64,000 nt of DNA from Apostichopus japonicus (taxonomy: Eukaryota > Echinodermata > Holothuroidea > Aspidochirotida > Stichopodidae), in the NCBI RefSeq assembly GCF_037975245.1, contig NC_092562.1:16484521-16548520 (forward strand), in the 5' to 3' direction. Of this stretch, positions 39,396 through 51,800 are shown piece after piece. The notes beneath the pieces were generated by a model that was not told the DNA's origin, ran no database searches, and saw only the letters and a program-made list of their open reading frames with translations. A program made the translations under genes and the position numbers. Position 1 is the first letter of the stretch; each line of letters opens with the position of its first letter.

Positions 39396-42300
39396 ATGGA
39401 GATACTAAAGGGCATGAAGTCTCCGCTAGAAATGATAAATTACGAGCTTGAGTACGAAGGCGTTTGGTTCCCTCCGGTGGTTCGACCTCATTGTCTTGAA
39501 AAATTAAAAACTTTTGAAGTGAGGGAAGATGATCTCATTCTAGCGACGTATCCAAAAAGTGGTAAGTTTCGAATCTTCATCAAAGAATTAGTAACACACC
39601 AGGACCCTCGATATGGGTGGGTATGGGTGTGGGGTGTGGGGTGTGGTGGGAGGGAGGGGTTAGGGGCGAGCTAGCAATTCCAAGACTGATTTTCACAGTA
39701 TGGATTTTCACACAGGTGTGTGTGGAGTCGCTATAGACAGCAATCCCAACACAAGTCTTGTAAACAGTTATCTGACACTTCCCTGCCTCATAACCTCAAG
39801 CCTGCATGTATCGGGTCCTGCTTATATATAAGAAAATTACAGATTAAAAAGTATACAGTAATAATTTTAAGAAAAATCATCATTCTACAGGTTCTACAAA
39901 CAAGTCGGAAAATGTTTGCGTTTTATATTCCTTGCCAATGTTTTGAGCCATTTGTTGACTTTCTCAGTTTACACTTGGAAAAGAAGGAATCCTGCTAATG
40001 TCATATGTTTACGACGATCTCACCGTGATAAATGTGAAACGTCACATTGAAAGCTATGCCCGACCACTAACTAAAGAATGCTTAAAATTGAGTGCATTTG
40101 CTACTTTGAAGGTGGCCACATATTTTAACGTGCATGATCATGAATTGTTAATTGTCAACAACTCTGTAACTGGACGACATACATTAATCTTGGAGTGACT
40201 CGAACACGGGACCTTATGATGGAAAGGCACCGGCGTTAACCACTGAGCTAACACTCCCTGAGTCTAGGGTTTCTTGGGTGTCTAGGTACGTGCATATGAG
40301 TCTAGGGTGCACGATCATGTATTCTGTCTGGTGTATTTGGAAGCAATGCTGACGACCTATAATTTATAAGTTTGTGGCATTAAAAACTCTCTTTTTAACC
40401 ACATTTCATAAAAAGGTACCCATTGGATGAAGGAGGTGATACTTCTTATGCAACACGATGGTCACGTGGACAAGATCGGGCGAGAAACCGACCTCACCAA
40501 AAATCTTGCCATGTCCTTCGTATTGCCTCAAGATACGAAGCGATGTATTTTGGAAGAAATAGCTGCAAGCCCTTCTCCTCGGTTTTATCTGACGCATTTA
40601 CCAGTTCAACTACTCCCGCCGCAGGTCTGGACTAAGAAGCCAAAGGTATATAGGTCAGCCATTTTCAACTGATTAACGAACGTCACGTAATGGTTGACAT
40701 TGACCAGCAAAACTGTGCTTTTTTGATGGATCGAGGCAGTGTGCACAAATTAAACGAGACCACCACTTCATCTATCATGTAAATATCGTTAACAACGTGA
40801 TTTTGTTCGACAAATCAGGTTGTTGCTACAAATCACGTTGTGAACGATATTTACATGGTTGTTGCTACAATTCAAGACGATGTTAACGATATGTACATGG
40901 TTGTTGCTTCAAATCGAATATTGACCTTTTCGCGTTCCATAGTTAAACCATCATACTTTGTGTTCATTGAGCACTGAATACAAGATACAAGAATGGTGAC
41001 AGAAAATGGGTAAGGGACTATTAGCCAATCAAATCGCGGGAAATTTAGGGAAACATCATTGGCTATATTTAGCATGAAAATCTCTGTGACAGAAATGTTG
41101 TTAGTTCTGCACGGAAGCAACTTGCGGTTGATTGTTATGACTTTATTTCGTTTCACAAAATCATCTGTAGGATTGGTAGTCATTTTGAGAAGGGGTTTTG
41201 GAGAAAAAATAATGATGTTCGTTCTCAATGTGTTTTGTTACAACAACGGAACTTTAGATGGCAACGAAAGTGTAGACATCAACGTGAGTTTAGACATCAA
41301 CGTAAGTCTAGACATCAACGAACAAGAGCAACATGGTAAAGTAGCAGCAACAACGTCAGATTAGACAACAACAAACTTAGTTTAAACAACAAAATAATTT
41401 GCCCTTTTCGCGTACCATAAATAGCCCCCACCCCCTCCCCCACCTCCACCCCCACTTTCCTCCTCACTGCAAATAATATTACGAACAAACGCTCCCGAAA
41501 GTAGTGGCAAACTCCATTTTGTACAGTTCAATTTTTACATACATGCAGGCGTCTTTCTTATCCAATCTTTTGCGATATTTTTTTTTACCGTTGAACAGAT
41601 TGTCCACCTGACAAGGGACCCTAAAGACGCATGTTCATCGATGTACCGTTTCTTAAACTCGTTGGCAAGAGCAACCAACACTACTGTGTCATTGGAGTTG
41701 GTTTACAACCATTCCTTCTCCGAGAAAGGTATAATGTCGACAGAAGTTTAACACATAGCAGGCAAACTGGTTTTTACTCCTCCCGTTTATGTCATTTCAT
41801 TAACAAAAAGCATAATAACATTTCTTTAATTATCCACTCCGCCACTATTCCCCTGCCCCCACCTGCCCAGTTCAATGATAAATATGTGAACAACCAGTAC
41901 TTAAATCATATCCTCTAATTGTAAAGTGATTTTATGTGATATGAAAGCAACATAACAGGGGTTAGAAGACACTGAATGAAGACAAATATCGAGGAAGTCA
42001 AACCTGTCCTCATTAGTTTATTATTATTCCTTTTAGGTTTTAGTTCTTAGTTTTTAATTTTGTTTATGCTTTGCCTTCTTACAGCCCATTTCGGTAACTG
42101 GTTTGACCATGCCTTGGGCTACTGGAATCACAGAGACGACGATAATGTACTATTCCTAACATATGAGGAAATGAAGACGGTAATCACATTACTTGAACAT
42201 TTAATGCTGTGGTTTATAAAAATATGAAATATTTAAATGCAAATATCGGCTTTCGTCCTTACAACATCTGCGGAAGTAACATAAGAACACGAGCTTTTAA

Positions 42301-44605
42301 CGGAATAGTGCATGGAGTTTCTATCAAAGTATAGTAGAATGCGCCCTTACGCAACGGCACTATAATATCAGTGTACATGAAACTCAACGCTAGCAAATAT
42401 ATACTTTACTTGAACAAATGTAATTGGTGGTACCGAGATGCAGTGGCGGCACCAAGGGAGGGGAACATTTACCAGTCAAGATGTTTTACCCATTCCCAGC
42501 CCCCACCCCCAACCCTTCCAGTTGGCTGAAACTCATTCCAATGAAAATAGAATTTCTATAATATATTTCATTTCTTAGCTTAAAATCTCTACAAAGGCGA
42601 ATGATAACTATCTAAAAGGGTCGCAGGTTCTGGGGCACTGTACTCCAAGCTGATAACAATGTACGGTTGTAATTAAGCATCAAATTGCAGCCTTTGTTGT
42701 CTTAGTTAAGTCACTGCAAGTCGATCTCAAAATCAATCCACATCACTCTTGAAAATGGTGAATGTACGACCCTGGTTGTATGGACTTAATGTTTTGTTGT
42801 AATATTGAATTTCATGTAAAATTTCAAATATTGATAAATTAAAATTTGGTTTCCCGATGAAGCTTGGAGTGAGGTAGGATGTGTTCCACAGACCCCGGAT
42901 AAAATATCCCATGATGTGCACTTTATACAGGTGCGTTTCTGCCCCACCCCAACTGTTTCAGCCCCAGAATTCTCCCACATTTGAATTTCTGGTGCCGCCG
43001 CTGCCGAGATGTATAAACTTTAAGAAATTGTAGATGCAAATGGTGCTATCTTTGGCGAAGCTTTGAACTAATATATTTTGGGGTGCTGTAGCATGGTACC
43101 CTCTGATTGATACCCGGGCGGACCCCCCTCCCTCCCATCCGTGTAGTACGCCCACTGCTCTCCACACTGTCATAGTTAATGTACCCAGGCTTACCTTAGT
43201 TATAGTTTTTAGATTAAAAAAAAAAGAAATGAAACCATCTTAAGTATAAGTCAACATTCATAGTACCGACTTGGACATTACGAACAATTGCTTATCTTAT
43301 TTTAATTCAAATTTCCATTTCTATGAACTTTTCAATAGATGGATCACTGCACAAAAGATTTACCAAATAGTGTAACAGTAACGTAAAGCAATCTAGAGAA
43401 GAAGAAAAAAAGTCGGAATTTCGTGATAAAAAAGAAAAGAAAGTTGTAGCATCTTCTTTGACCTCCAAAGTAGCCATTGAGCTTTTTTATCTTTTTTGTT
43501 TGAATAACAATAGGATTTACGGTCTGTTATAAGACGTCTGGAGAAATTTCTTGGATTAACGATAACTTCAGAAGGAATGGAAAGGATAATCGAACATGCA
43601 AGTGTAGAAGGAATGAAGAAAACATTCGCTAAGATCGAAGAGGAAAATGAGAATGGCAAGATGTATACCAGAGCGTTCGGTCTAATGCCATATATGCAGA
43701 AAGGTGACAGTTATAAATTTAAAAACAAAACTAATCAGCTTAAATATGCTAAAACTATTGAAAGCGGCTTTAAGGTTTAACTTTTGCAGTGACGTCAAAT
43801 CCTCATCAGGTCCTCGTGCCTAAATATTAGTGATATTCGTCGTTCCAAAAATGATGATAATTATATAAAAAAAACTTGTTTCTTAACTGCTTTTTAACGA
43901 CATGCAAACCTTGGGTCAACTTAGGCAATTTTAGACCCCTTTAGGCCTCCCAGGGGCAGCGTACAAAAATTGTTTACTACTGAGTAAAGATGTTTGTTTA
44001 CAAGTGGCAAAAACTTCAGGCTCTGATAGCAAAAAATCTGCGCTGTCATGGTACGGAAAATTGATGGTGCCATAAAAGGCCAACTTGTCAACTAACCAGC
44101 GATGGGTAGCGTTTAGCTAGTGAGAACTTCTATCAAGACTCAGAGACCAGATTACTTTTGTGATTAAGTGTGTAAGTCAATAGGGCATTTAATTGGCGTA
44201 TATGCTACCTTACATATGAGGAACTGCCCTGATGTTCTCTGTATTAGACTAAGTAGTTCAGCCACTTAAACTGATGAGCCCCATATGATGATATCTGACA
44301 TTTTCGGCTGATTCAACATGATAGCAGTGCATGATATCAAAATTAATCTGGACCTAAATTCCTCCTTTATGAGATGGAGTTGTTGTAGTTAAAACTACCT
44401 GAACAAAATGGACGTAAAAATGAAATGCATGCCAGAAAAAGAGGAGTGTGTGGGGCAAGCATATATAACGGTAATCATTCCGTTTATTTTCATAGGTGTT
44501 TCTGGTGGATGGAAAGAGCTCTTTACTGACGAACAGAGAGATGAATGTGACAAAATGATGAAAGAGAAATTAGCTGGGACAGGCTTGGACGTACATTATC
44601 ATTGA
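39396..44605 (+). CDS. Cytosolic sulfotransferase (SULT family), gene B, six coding exons
   Basis: Exons: 39396-39561, 40416-40645, 41599-41728, 42085-42179, 43514-43703, 44496-44605. All are GT-AG with phases 1,0,1,0,1, encoding 306 residues. The PAPS loop is the classical TYPKSGTHW (51-59), unlike the Cys form in A, C and D. Catalytic His116 (YLTHLP), R138 and S146 (RDPKDACSS), and KGVSGGWK at the 3' end of the fold are all present. By eye, exons 4-6 differ from gene A at about 9 residues of 129. Exon 3 differs at about 17 of 43 and lacks the conserved Trp (SLELVY for TWELMY). Intron 4 carries a TIR element and intron 2 an 82-nt inverted repeat. Cytosolic, substrate unknown. Confidence 0.95.
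40186..40252 (-). repeat. tRNA-like sequence (SINE head) in intron 1 of gene B
   Basis: On the minus strand GGGAGTGTTAGCTCAGTGG contains a perfect A box, and TGTTCGAGTCA resembles a B box about 45 bases on. The T arm and acceptor 3' strand overlap, so a normal cloverleaf cannot form. A tRNA-derived repeat is more likely than a tRNA gene. Confidence 0.5.
40776..40857. repeat. 82-nt near-perfect hairpin in intron 2 of gene B
   Basis: 28-base arms (40776-40803 and 40830-40857, CATGTAAATATCGTTAACAA... against its complement) are separated by 26 bases. A third, partial copy of the arm follows at about 40870-40905. It could be a MITE core, or a precursor-like hairpin if transcribed. Confidence 0.6.
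42441..43003. mobile_element. hAT-like TIR element (563 bp) in intron 4 of gene B
   Basis: Ends CAGTGGCGGCACCA / TGGTGCCGCCGCTG. Perfect 8-bp duplications CCGAGATG lie at 42433-42440 and 43004-43011. No transposase. Confidence 0.92.
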
Positions 44606-45102
44606 TTAAACCATTCATGTAATTAATACTCACTCTTATTTGGTTTGTACTGAGATTCGAACTTATTCGAGGTTAAGTTAATTTCAAGAGTTTATAAAAA
44701 TTCTCCTAACAACAGAACAATATATATATGATGGGCTCCCTTTCGATACATAACGAAGCCTGATCGGTTCCGTTGTATCTCGATATGACGGGACCTTGCT
44801 CATGGTTGTGCTGAAGAAGTCAACTGTTGTTTGAAAATAAGGGTGTATTATTCTATATCAACCCAAACGTGCCATGGAGTGCTTTATAGGATACAGCAAA
44901 CCGCTGAGTATGATAAAGATATTTTGCAACATTTAGAAGAGAGTAACATGTGTGCTTTACGTTGTTTATTGTAGTGGATTTGTTTGAAATCTGGTATAGG
45001 CCCTAATAACACACTTGAAGTATTGAGTACAACATTAAATGTTACGAATACAAGTACAACTCATCCCGAGTAAGAGTACAAGGCGCTAAGCATGATATGT
45101 GT

Positions 45103-45105
45103 GTG

Positions 45106-45137
<32 letters not shown>

Positions 45138-45276
45138 CATATGTATAGGCCTATATACATATATATATATATATATATTTACATATGTATATATATATAT
45201 ATTTATACATATATATATATATATATTTATACATATAAATATATATATGTATATATATATATATATATGTATAAAT
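45103..45276. repeat. (TA)n microsatellite with ATGTA/ATTTA interruptions
   Basis: About 170 bases of TA with regular short interruptions. Confidence 0.95.
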
Positions 45277-45883
45277 TTTTATACCTCTAGGTATCACGGT
45301 AACTGCTGCATAACGTAATGCAAAATTATTTTAATTATAATTAACTACTCTAATATTATGTTATTACTATATAGTTATTATAACTTTATACCCATATAAT
45401 TTAAAGGTCCGTATGGCCATGGAATTCTGAGTACAATTTGAGATTGAACACGAATCCGTGCAACCCCCAACCCCTACCCCACCCCCACAGTGGCCCAGCC
45501 TGGTTACGGCCTTTAAGTACTGAAATAAAAAAGTGTACAACTATAAGTTGAAGTATTGTTATGTCGTTTGTTTATGATCACGTTCAGATATATTACATTG
45601 TCACAGCTTTATTATTATTATTATCATTAAGAAGTACATTGTCTGTACGAACAGACAAGCAAACCGACACTAGACAATCACATTAGTCAAAAGAAAAGCG
45701 ACAACTAGTATACTAGTCCCATTTGCAGTCATATATTCCTACATGTAGCCACAACCACTAAACATGTATAAAAACAGCAAACCAACTCAATTGTGTCCTC
45801 CTCGGAGCTATGGCTAAACGAAATTTCGGTAAACCTAGTTTGACCTCTAACCTTGGTCATTCTATTCTAGTGGTCTGCGAGAC

Positions 45884-46720
45884 CATGGGCGGCGATCCGT
45901 ACTTCAGAGTGGGGGGGATATGACCTTGTTGACTATCTAAGCGTAGCGCCACCATGAGTTGGCGCGAAGCGTACAAGAAAATTTTGGGATTTACAAACCC
46001 TCTAGATGGCCGGAAACGGCACTTCCCGAGGTTTCCAAGCGGCATATACCCAACTTTTAAATAGGGATATCATGTCCGAAATATCTTATAATCAGGATCC
46101 AAAATACTTTTTTTTTAATATCGGGTGTTATTTTGGGAAAATTGCCCCTGTCAATCTTGTTTCAGGCACTACGTTAGAATGTTCGAGAGCTCTTTTCTAT
46201 TATTCCATGAAGAAAATGGCCTCATGCAGGCTATTATAGGCCTATACACATACAATACACAATTAAACATAGTTACATTCCTAGGTACCGATTGCTAGGG
46301 CATCCAGGTAAAACGTGTATTAAGCATTACCCTGGTAACATGAGATTCTCAGCGGTTCGATGGAACATACATGTACGTGTGTAGGCCTACTATAGGGCCT
46401 ATATGAATACTATGAGGGTGCATATATGTACTATATCAATACGGTGGGCGCAATAATACATTTTGTTGTTATAGGGCCAATGAAGCCTACAGTCAACTAT
46501 TCTTGCTTTATAAAGACGGTTTATTTGAAAATATCGCACTGCGTTTATGGTAGGTGAGAAATGAAGCTAAAAAAGAGCCGTACATTCACGATGATGCATA
46601 TAAAGGCATGAAAATATTCTTATCCCGGCATTTGGTGGGGGGGATATGGTGTGTTACATCCCCTCCACCCATTTTCATGGGGGGGGTATATCCCCCTCCC
46701 CCCCAGGATCGCCGCCCATG
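45884..46720. mobile_element. hAT-like TIR element (837 bp) inserted in spacer copy II
   Basis: Perfect 15-bp ends CATGGGCGGCGATCC / GGATCGCCGCCCATG. TGCGAGAC duplicates at 45876-45883 and 46721-46728. Spacer copy I has the single, uninterrupted TGCGAGACGCATG (near 36340), an empty site. Inside is the shared GGCCGGAAACGGCACTTCCC-type block also found in the intron 2 elements of A and D. Confidence 0.93.
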
Positions 46721-47198
46721 TGCGAGACGCATGTTTCCAACGGAGGGCTCCTTGCAACTTTCTTACCGCGGTTTAACACTAGCATCGGTAAAACCTTTCA
46801 GTTAGGTTTACTTGACGAATCCGCAATTTATTCAATTGAACTTTGACCTCATTTACTACGATAACCACATATTTAGCATATATTCATGATCCAATGATAT
46901 TTGTGAAGATTGGAAATCTATTGCAGATATCCCCTTTGAATTATAGCAAAAATGCACTGATCGCTTCATTTCGCAACTGACCGCTGATTTTCGTTCTGAA
47001 GATTCAAGTTCTCATCACGCAGCACCTTACGACCAAGTTTGAAGTAAAAGGAGCTAGAGTTTATGACCCAACATTGCGGATGTTTAATAGACACACGCAT
47101 ACACACACGCACGCACGCACACACACGCACGCAAGCACACACAGAATCCCAAGAAGACAGCTTTTAGTCCACTCCCAGATGTAGACTTCCGATGATCT

Positions 47199-47465
47199 CA
47201 ACCGATTCGCACAGATATTACAGTAACTACTGTAAAATCTTAAGGTTCTGTACTACAGTAAATGCTGGACTGTGCTGAAAGATCTGATAATTCGGTAGCA
47301 TGTGCTATTAAGATTACAGTAAGAACTGTGGTCTGTGGATATGCGTAATCCCAACAAATCCCAACAACTGAATTAGTTGGAATTACACATATCCTCAGTT
47401 CTTACTGTAATCCTAATAGCACATGCTACTGATTTATATCACACTCCAGTTTTTACTTTAGTTCG
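47199..47465. mobile_element. Foldback/MITE-like palindromic element
   Basis: The arms TAGCATGTGCTATTA...TTACAGTAAGAACTG (from 47294) and the complementary CAGTTCTTACTGTAAT...TAATAGCACATGCTA (to 47429) are near-perfect. Weaker pairing extends outward to about 47238 and 47465. Copies I and III of the spacer lack it. Confidence 0.6.
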
Positions 47466-48345
47466 GTATACGAAGGGTACCAGGGAGACTAAAAAAAACG
47501 CACTTACCAGCGACCGTACTTCGGCTCGCTAGCGTGCACTTGGCCCTTTGAGCTTTTGGTAACTGATTTTGATTTCTAGGTCAGCAACGCATTCCTGTAT
47601 TGTTCGGCTGCATGGGAAGTAAACTGTAATCGCGTGAGAACATTGCAGTCATTTGTCACACATTGTGTATGTGTGATATACAGAGTAAGTGTTTCTTGGA
47701 GGGCTAGCAGATCCAGAATAATATCGGTAAGATTTCATGTTTTTAAAAGTCAAGGTAAAATACGCTCTTTAAAAGCAAAATGTATTTTCACCAATTAAGA
47801 TCAAGTTGATGTTAACGACAAGAATGATTGCATAAGCTATTAAGATAAAATAGACTTCCAAAACTATCCTCGTTATGGCTTTATGATCTACCACTGAATT
47901 GATGCTTTGTAAAATTTCCATTTGTTTCAAAGGAATCGTTTTGTACTGCATTGGAGAACTCGGTGGGGCGGGAAAAGGGAGGGTGGTGGGAGATTGGGGA
48001 GGACTAGGAACATGATTTGGGAATTAAAAATAATAATGTAAAAATATGTCCGACAATAAATTATTATGGGGTTTGACGTGATAACTTTCCTCAAAAACTC
48101 TTCACAACTTGAGGCAAAATCGTGTCAAGTGATTTAGTCATTTTTCCCAGGCTGACATGTAGCCAAAACAAAAAGTGTCTCTGTTTTCAGACGAACAAAA
48201 TAAATTCTGAAAAATAAACGACGCAACTTTACCATTTATCATCAAAGTGGATCCAATAAAGAGGCCACATTTACACCTAGGCCTTTATAGGCCTATATTC
48301 TTTATAAGCGCATCAAATGTTAAATATTGATTTGTATAGTAAAAC

Positions 48346-48355
48346 TATACTATAC

Positions 48356-48439
<84 letters not shown>
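48346..48439. repeat. (TA)n microsatellite
   Basis: About 90 bases of TA with one TATG interruption. Confidence 0.95.
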
Positions 48440-48444
<5 letters not shown>

Positions 48445-48727
48445 TACGTTAATATTTTAGGTTCAAAATATGAAGAAAAAAGACCCAAAGAGAAAGTGAA
48501 ATGGTTCAAATGTTAACTGTATATTAGCATTTATGACATCATTTATCAAATGGCATCTCACGGACATGAACTTTAAGCTAATCTCATCTGTTTCTCTGTA
48601 ATATAAGCTATACTAATGATGGTTGGGCTTTTTGTCCCCTTTATGTTATAATATGGAGGTAAGCGTGTAAGTCTAACATATGAGCGGTAAGGATCTTTTA
48701 TTAGTTCGTTCCTTATCATACATACAG

Positions 48728-48800
48728 ACGGTAATCCTCCGGTGAGACCATTCGGATTAACAACCCTGAAGTGAAATTACACAAAGTAGTTGAAAGAAAC
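48728..48800 (+). other. Putative 5'UTR acceptor and leader of SULT gene C
   Basis: CATACATACAG ends at 48727 and the 73-base leader is closely matched before gene D (58554-58625). In gene D an in-frame TGA (58618-58620) lies two codons before the ATG, which supports ATG 48801 rather than an upstream start. Confidence 0.45.
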
Positions 48801-51800
48801 ATGGTCGAATTAAAGGTACCAGATTTTATGAAAGATTCCCATGCCATTTTTAGCAACGTGGTTGAGTATGAAGGTGTTTGTTTCCCGGCAGTCGCAAGAC
48901 CTCATATTCTGAAACAACTTAAGACATTTGAGGTCCGAGAAGATGACCTCATCTTAGCAACGTATCCAAAGTGCGGTAAGTTTTTATAATCACTCTTATA
49001 AAATTCTACAAAAAAATGAAGAAATCACTCCTTGATTAGACCACCTATACCTCTTGGGGGATGGGGGGGGGGGCAGGGCTCAGTCCTCCTCGAACACTGG
49101 CAGACAATATTACATAAAATTGTCTCGTGTATACATTATACATAACATATAACATATTATAAGCGATAAAACCTAAACAGTCGAACATTCTTCAACATTG
49201 TTTCAAAAGTTGCAAAATATAGCACCTTTTTACATACAAGCACCGTCCATTTTAACAATTTTCAAAGGGTAAAAGACACCCCATTCCTCTTCCATTCAAA
49301 ATCTAAGCCCCCCGCCCCCCCCCCCCCCCCCCCTCATACAGTACACAACAATGTATAGGGTATAAGGTTAGACATGGTCAGGTGCGTAGACGAAACTAGT
49401 AGTATTCAGTCGTATAGTAATAGCTAGAGTTTATTGAATGCACAGAAGCCAAACATGGTTTCTTTACTTAGACAAGGGCATATCAAATACGGACTGTGGA
49501 CTCTAATAACCAGAGGCACTTTATACATAGGCATCATATGATTTATTAAAGGGTCCTAAGTAAAATTTATTGTTCCATTGACTTACCAATTAAGCTTGTC
49601 ACGATCAAAGGTCTTCGAATGATTGACAGAAACTTTGTAAGTGGCATATCCTACTATTCATGCATTTATTATTTGGCCTATCATGGCAATTACCAATTTA
49701 CCGTTAAAACTAGTTTTGAGATAGAAGAGGTAAAACCCTTGCCATGACGTATATCGGCTTTCGTTGCGGAATCACTTCATTTCATGGTGAATTTCCAAAA
49801 GACTTTAACCACCTTCAAGTAAGCAACCTTCATCAAAACAAAATTTCTCAAAGTCTTAAGGGCGAGGGATGCTCCACCCCTATAGACCACTTCCCCAAAC
49901 ACAAGTTCGGAAAGAAACCGTCTGGGTCCTCCTAAACAACCCCTCCAGATTCGCCCAGAGTCTCACATATACCAATTCGAAATTCCATCAGGCGTCCCTG
50001 AATCCTCCAATTTTTGTTGGCACCACCGGGATTTTATTTCATTTTTTAACTTATAATTTTGTTAGCATCCAAGCATAGAAATAACCAAGGTAACTGCCAA
50101 TGCAGCTGCATGGCGAGATCATTGATTTTAGCGTTCGGATATCAAAACATTGCATGGAATTGACTGTATGTAATTCATTTCAATTTTTTAGGGACCCATT
50201 GGATGATGGAGGTAATATTTTTGATGCAGCATGACGGTCACGTTGATAAAATACCACGTAATGTCAACCCGGCCTTACATGGTGGATTATCTTTCGGAGT
50301 ACCCCCTGATATGAAGCGGTCGGTAATGGAAAGTCTTGCAACTCAGCCATCCCCCAGATTTTATATCACCCATTTACCAAGCCAGCTTCTCCCACCGCAA
50401 GTCTGGACGAAGAAACCCAAGGTACTGAATGGAGACGCAAAAAGTATCGTTTTGTCCAGAGTGGAATAAAAATTTTCTTAGAATAAACTTTCATATAACG
50501 TATATCCATGTAAAGTATTTATCCATCAAAGTTTACATAATGGATTTTTTCTTTACACAACCTACGCACTCTTTGTCTGATCTTAGTATCATGGTGATAT
50601 TCTGATGAACCATGTCTAGTAGCCAGTCTCTACTTTGATTATGTCTATGTTATAAGGTATAGTATGCGGTGCGTTACCGTTCCTTTATCGGTCGAGTATG
50701 GTAAGGACGGATTAATATTGGCCTTAACTCTTTTTGGGGCGATTAATCCGTCCGTTTGTTAGTTTTTTTAATTATCGCTTCCGCTGCAGTAGCCGAGGCT
50801 GGGTTTTCACGTCGCGTGCCCAAACCACTGAAAATCGAGAGCAGGGGCAGCGGAAGAGGGTTTAATCGGTATGAGGAGGGGGGGGGGGGGGAGGTGGCAA
50901 TATGAACGTCGAGGGAAGTAGGACATGTGACTTTGCATTGAAGGATCAGAGTTAAAGTTACCTCAACATTTACTAACGATATTGGACCCTCTGTGCATTC
51001 CCTTTTACAAATTACTGTGTTTTTCTTTTTTGGGTCAACAATAGGCACTTTTTAGGTAAATTTTCTTAATTGTTAAACAATAGGCCACTTTATGGGTAAA
51101 TGGAAAATCATCATATTTTAAACGAAAAAGGATACTTGATACTAACCAGAAAAGGCGCACTTTAAGATAAGGTTTTCACCAAGGTGGCGGCATATTCCCT
51201 ATTTGCCCTGGTTAGGCCGCCCCGTTACAGGTAGTGACTGGGTTTACTCCAGTATTATATGAACCATTCCGTGAAACATGATTCTCAATTAACAGGAGTG
51301 AAATGGTGCTATCATCAATGGTCTTAAATACACGCTGACTAATCATATGGTGACGTCACGGTATTAATATATTGGGATAATTAAATGAATATGGCGTCAT
51401 AAACTCCGAGGGGTTAGTCTACAGCGTGGGAGTTTATGTGACTTCTTGACACCACCTACACCCAACCCCTCCCCTCTTATGTGTTAAAATTCAGTAAAAA
51501 TGTATTTAACAACGGGACAGGGTATTATACAGAACGGAACACGTTTTACCCTTACCTTTTTGTCACCGGGAATCTTTAATCTGTCCTATTGAACCCATCT
51601 TTTCCTGCCTCTAAAGAAAAAAGACGGAACGAGGGGTAATTACGTGGTGCCCTAACACGGATGACTTGTGCCACTAGCATTGAAACAGAAATGCCTGCTA
51701 TTTGTTCCAAATGCCCGACATTTTGGATCCAGTTTTGGAGTATCTAACGGCTTTCTTTTGGGGTGGGACCTTTTTATCCTCAGGTCGTTTACGTGACTAG

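Larger units (their letters stand above)
45455..47770 (+). repeat. Spacer unit, copy II (upstream of SULT gene C)
   Basis: Same block order as copy I, without its SINE and its 778-bp TIR element. It carries its own TIR element (45884-46720) and a foldback insertion (47199-47465). It ends at the conserved AGAATAATATCG/GTAAGA donor (exon end 47726). Confidence 0.8.

Noticed and set aside
40186-40252. Functional tRNA gene on the minus strand
   Set aside because: The T arm and acceptor 3' strand overlap and the anticodon loop is not regular; more likely a tRNA-derived repeat.
48771-48800. Upstream, longer start for SULT gene C
   Set aside because: The first codon there is GTG, and gene D has an in-frame stop just before the equivalent ATG.
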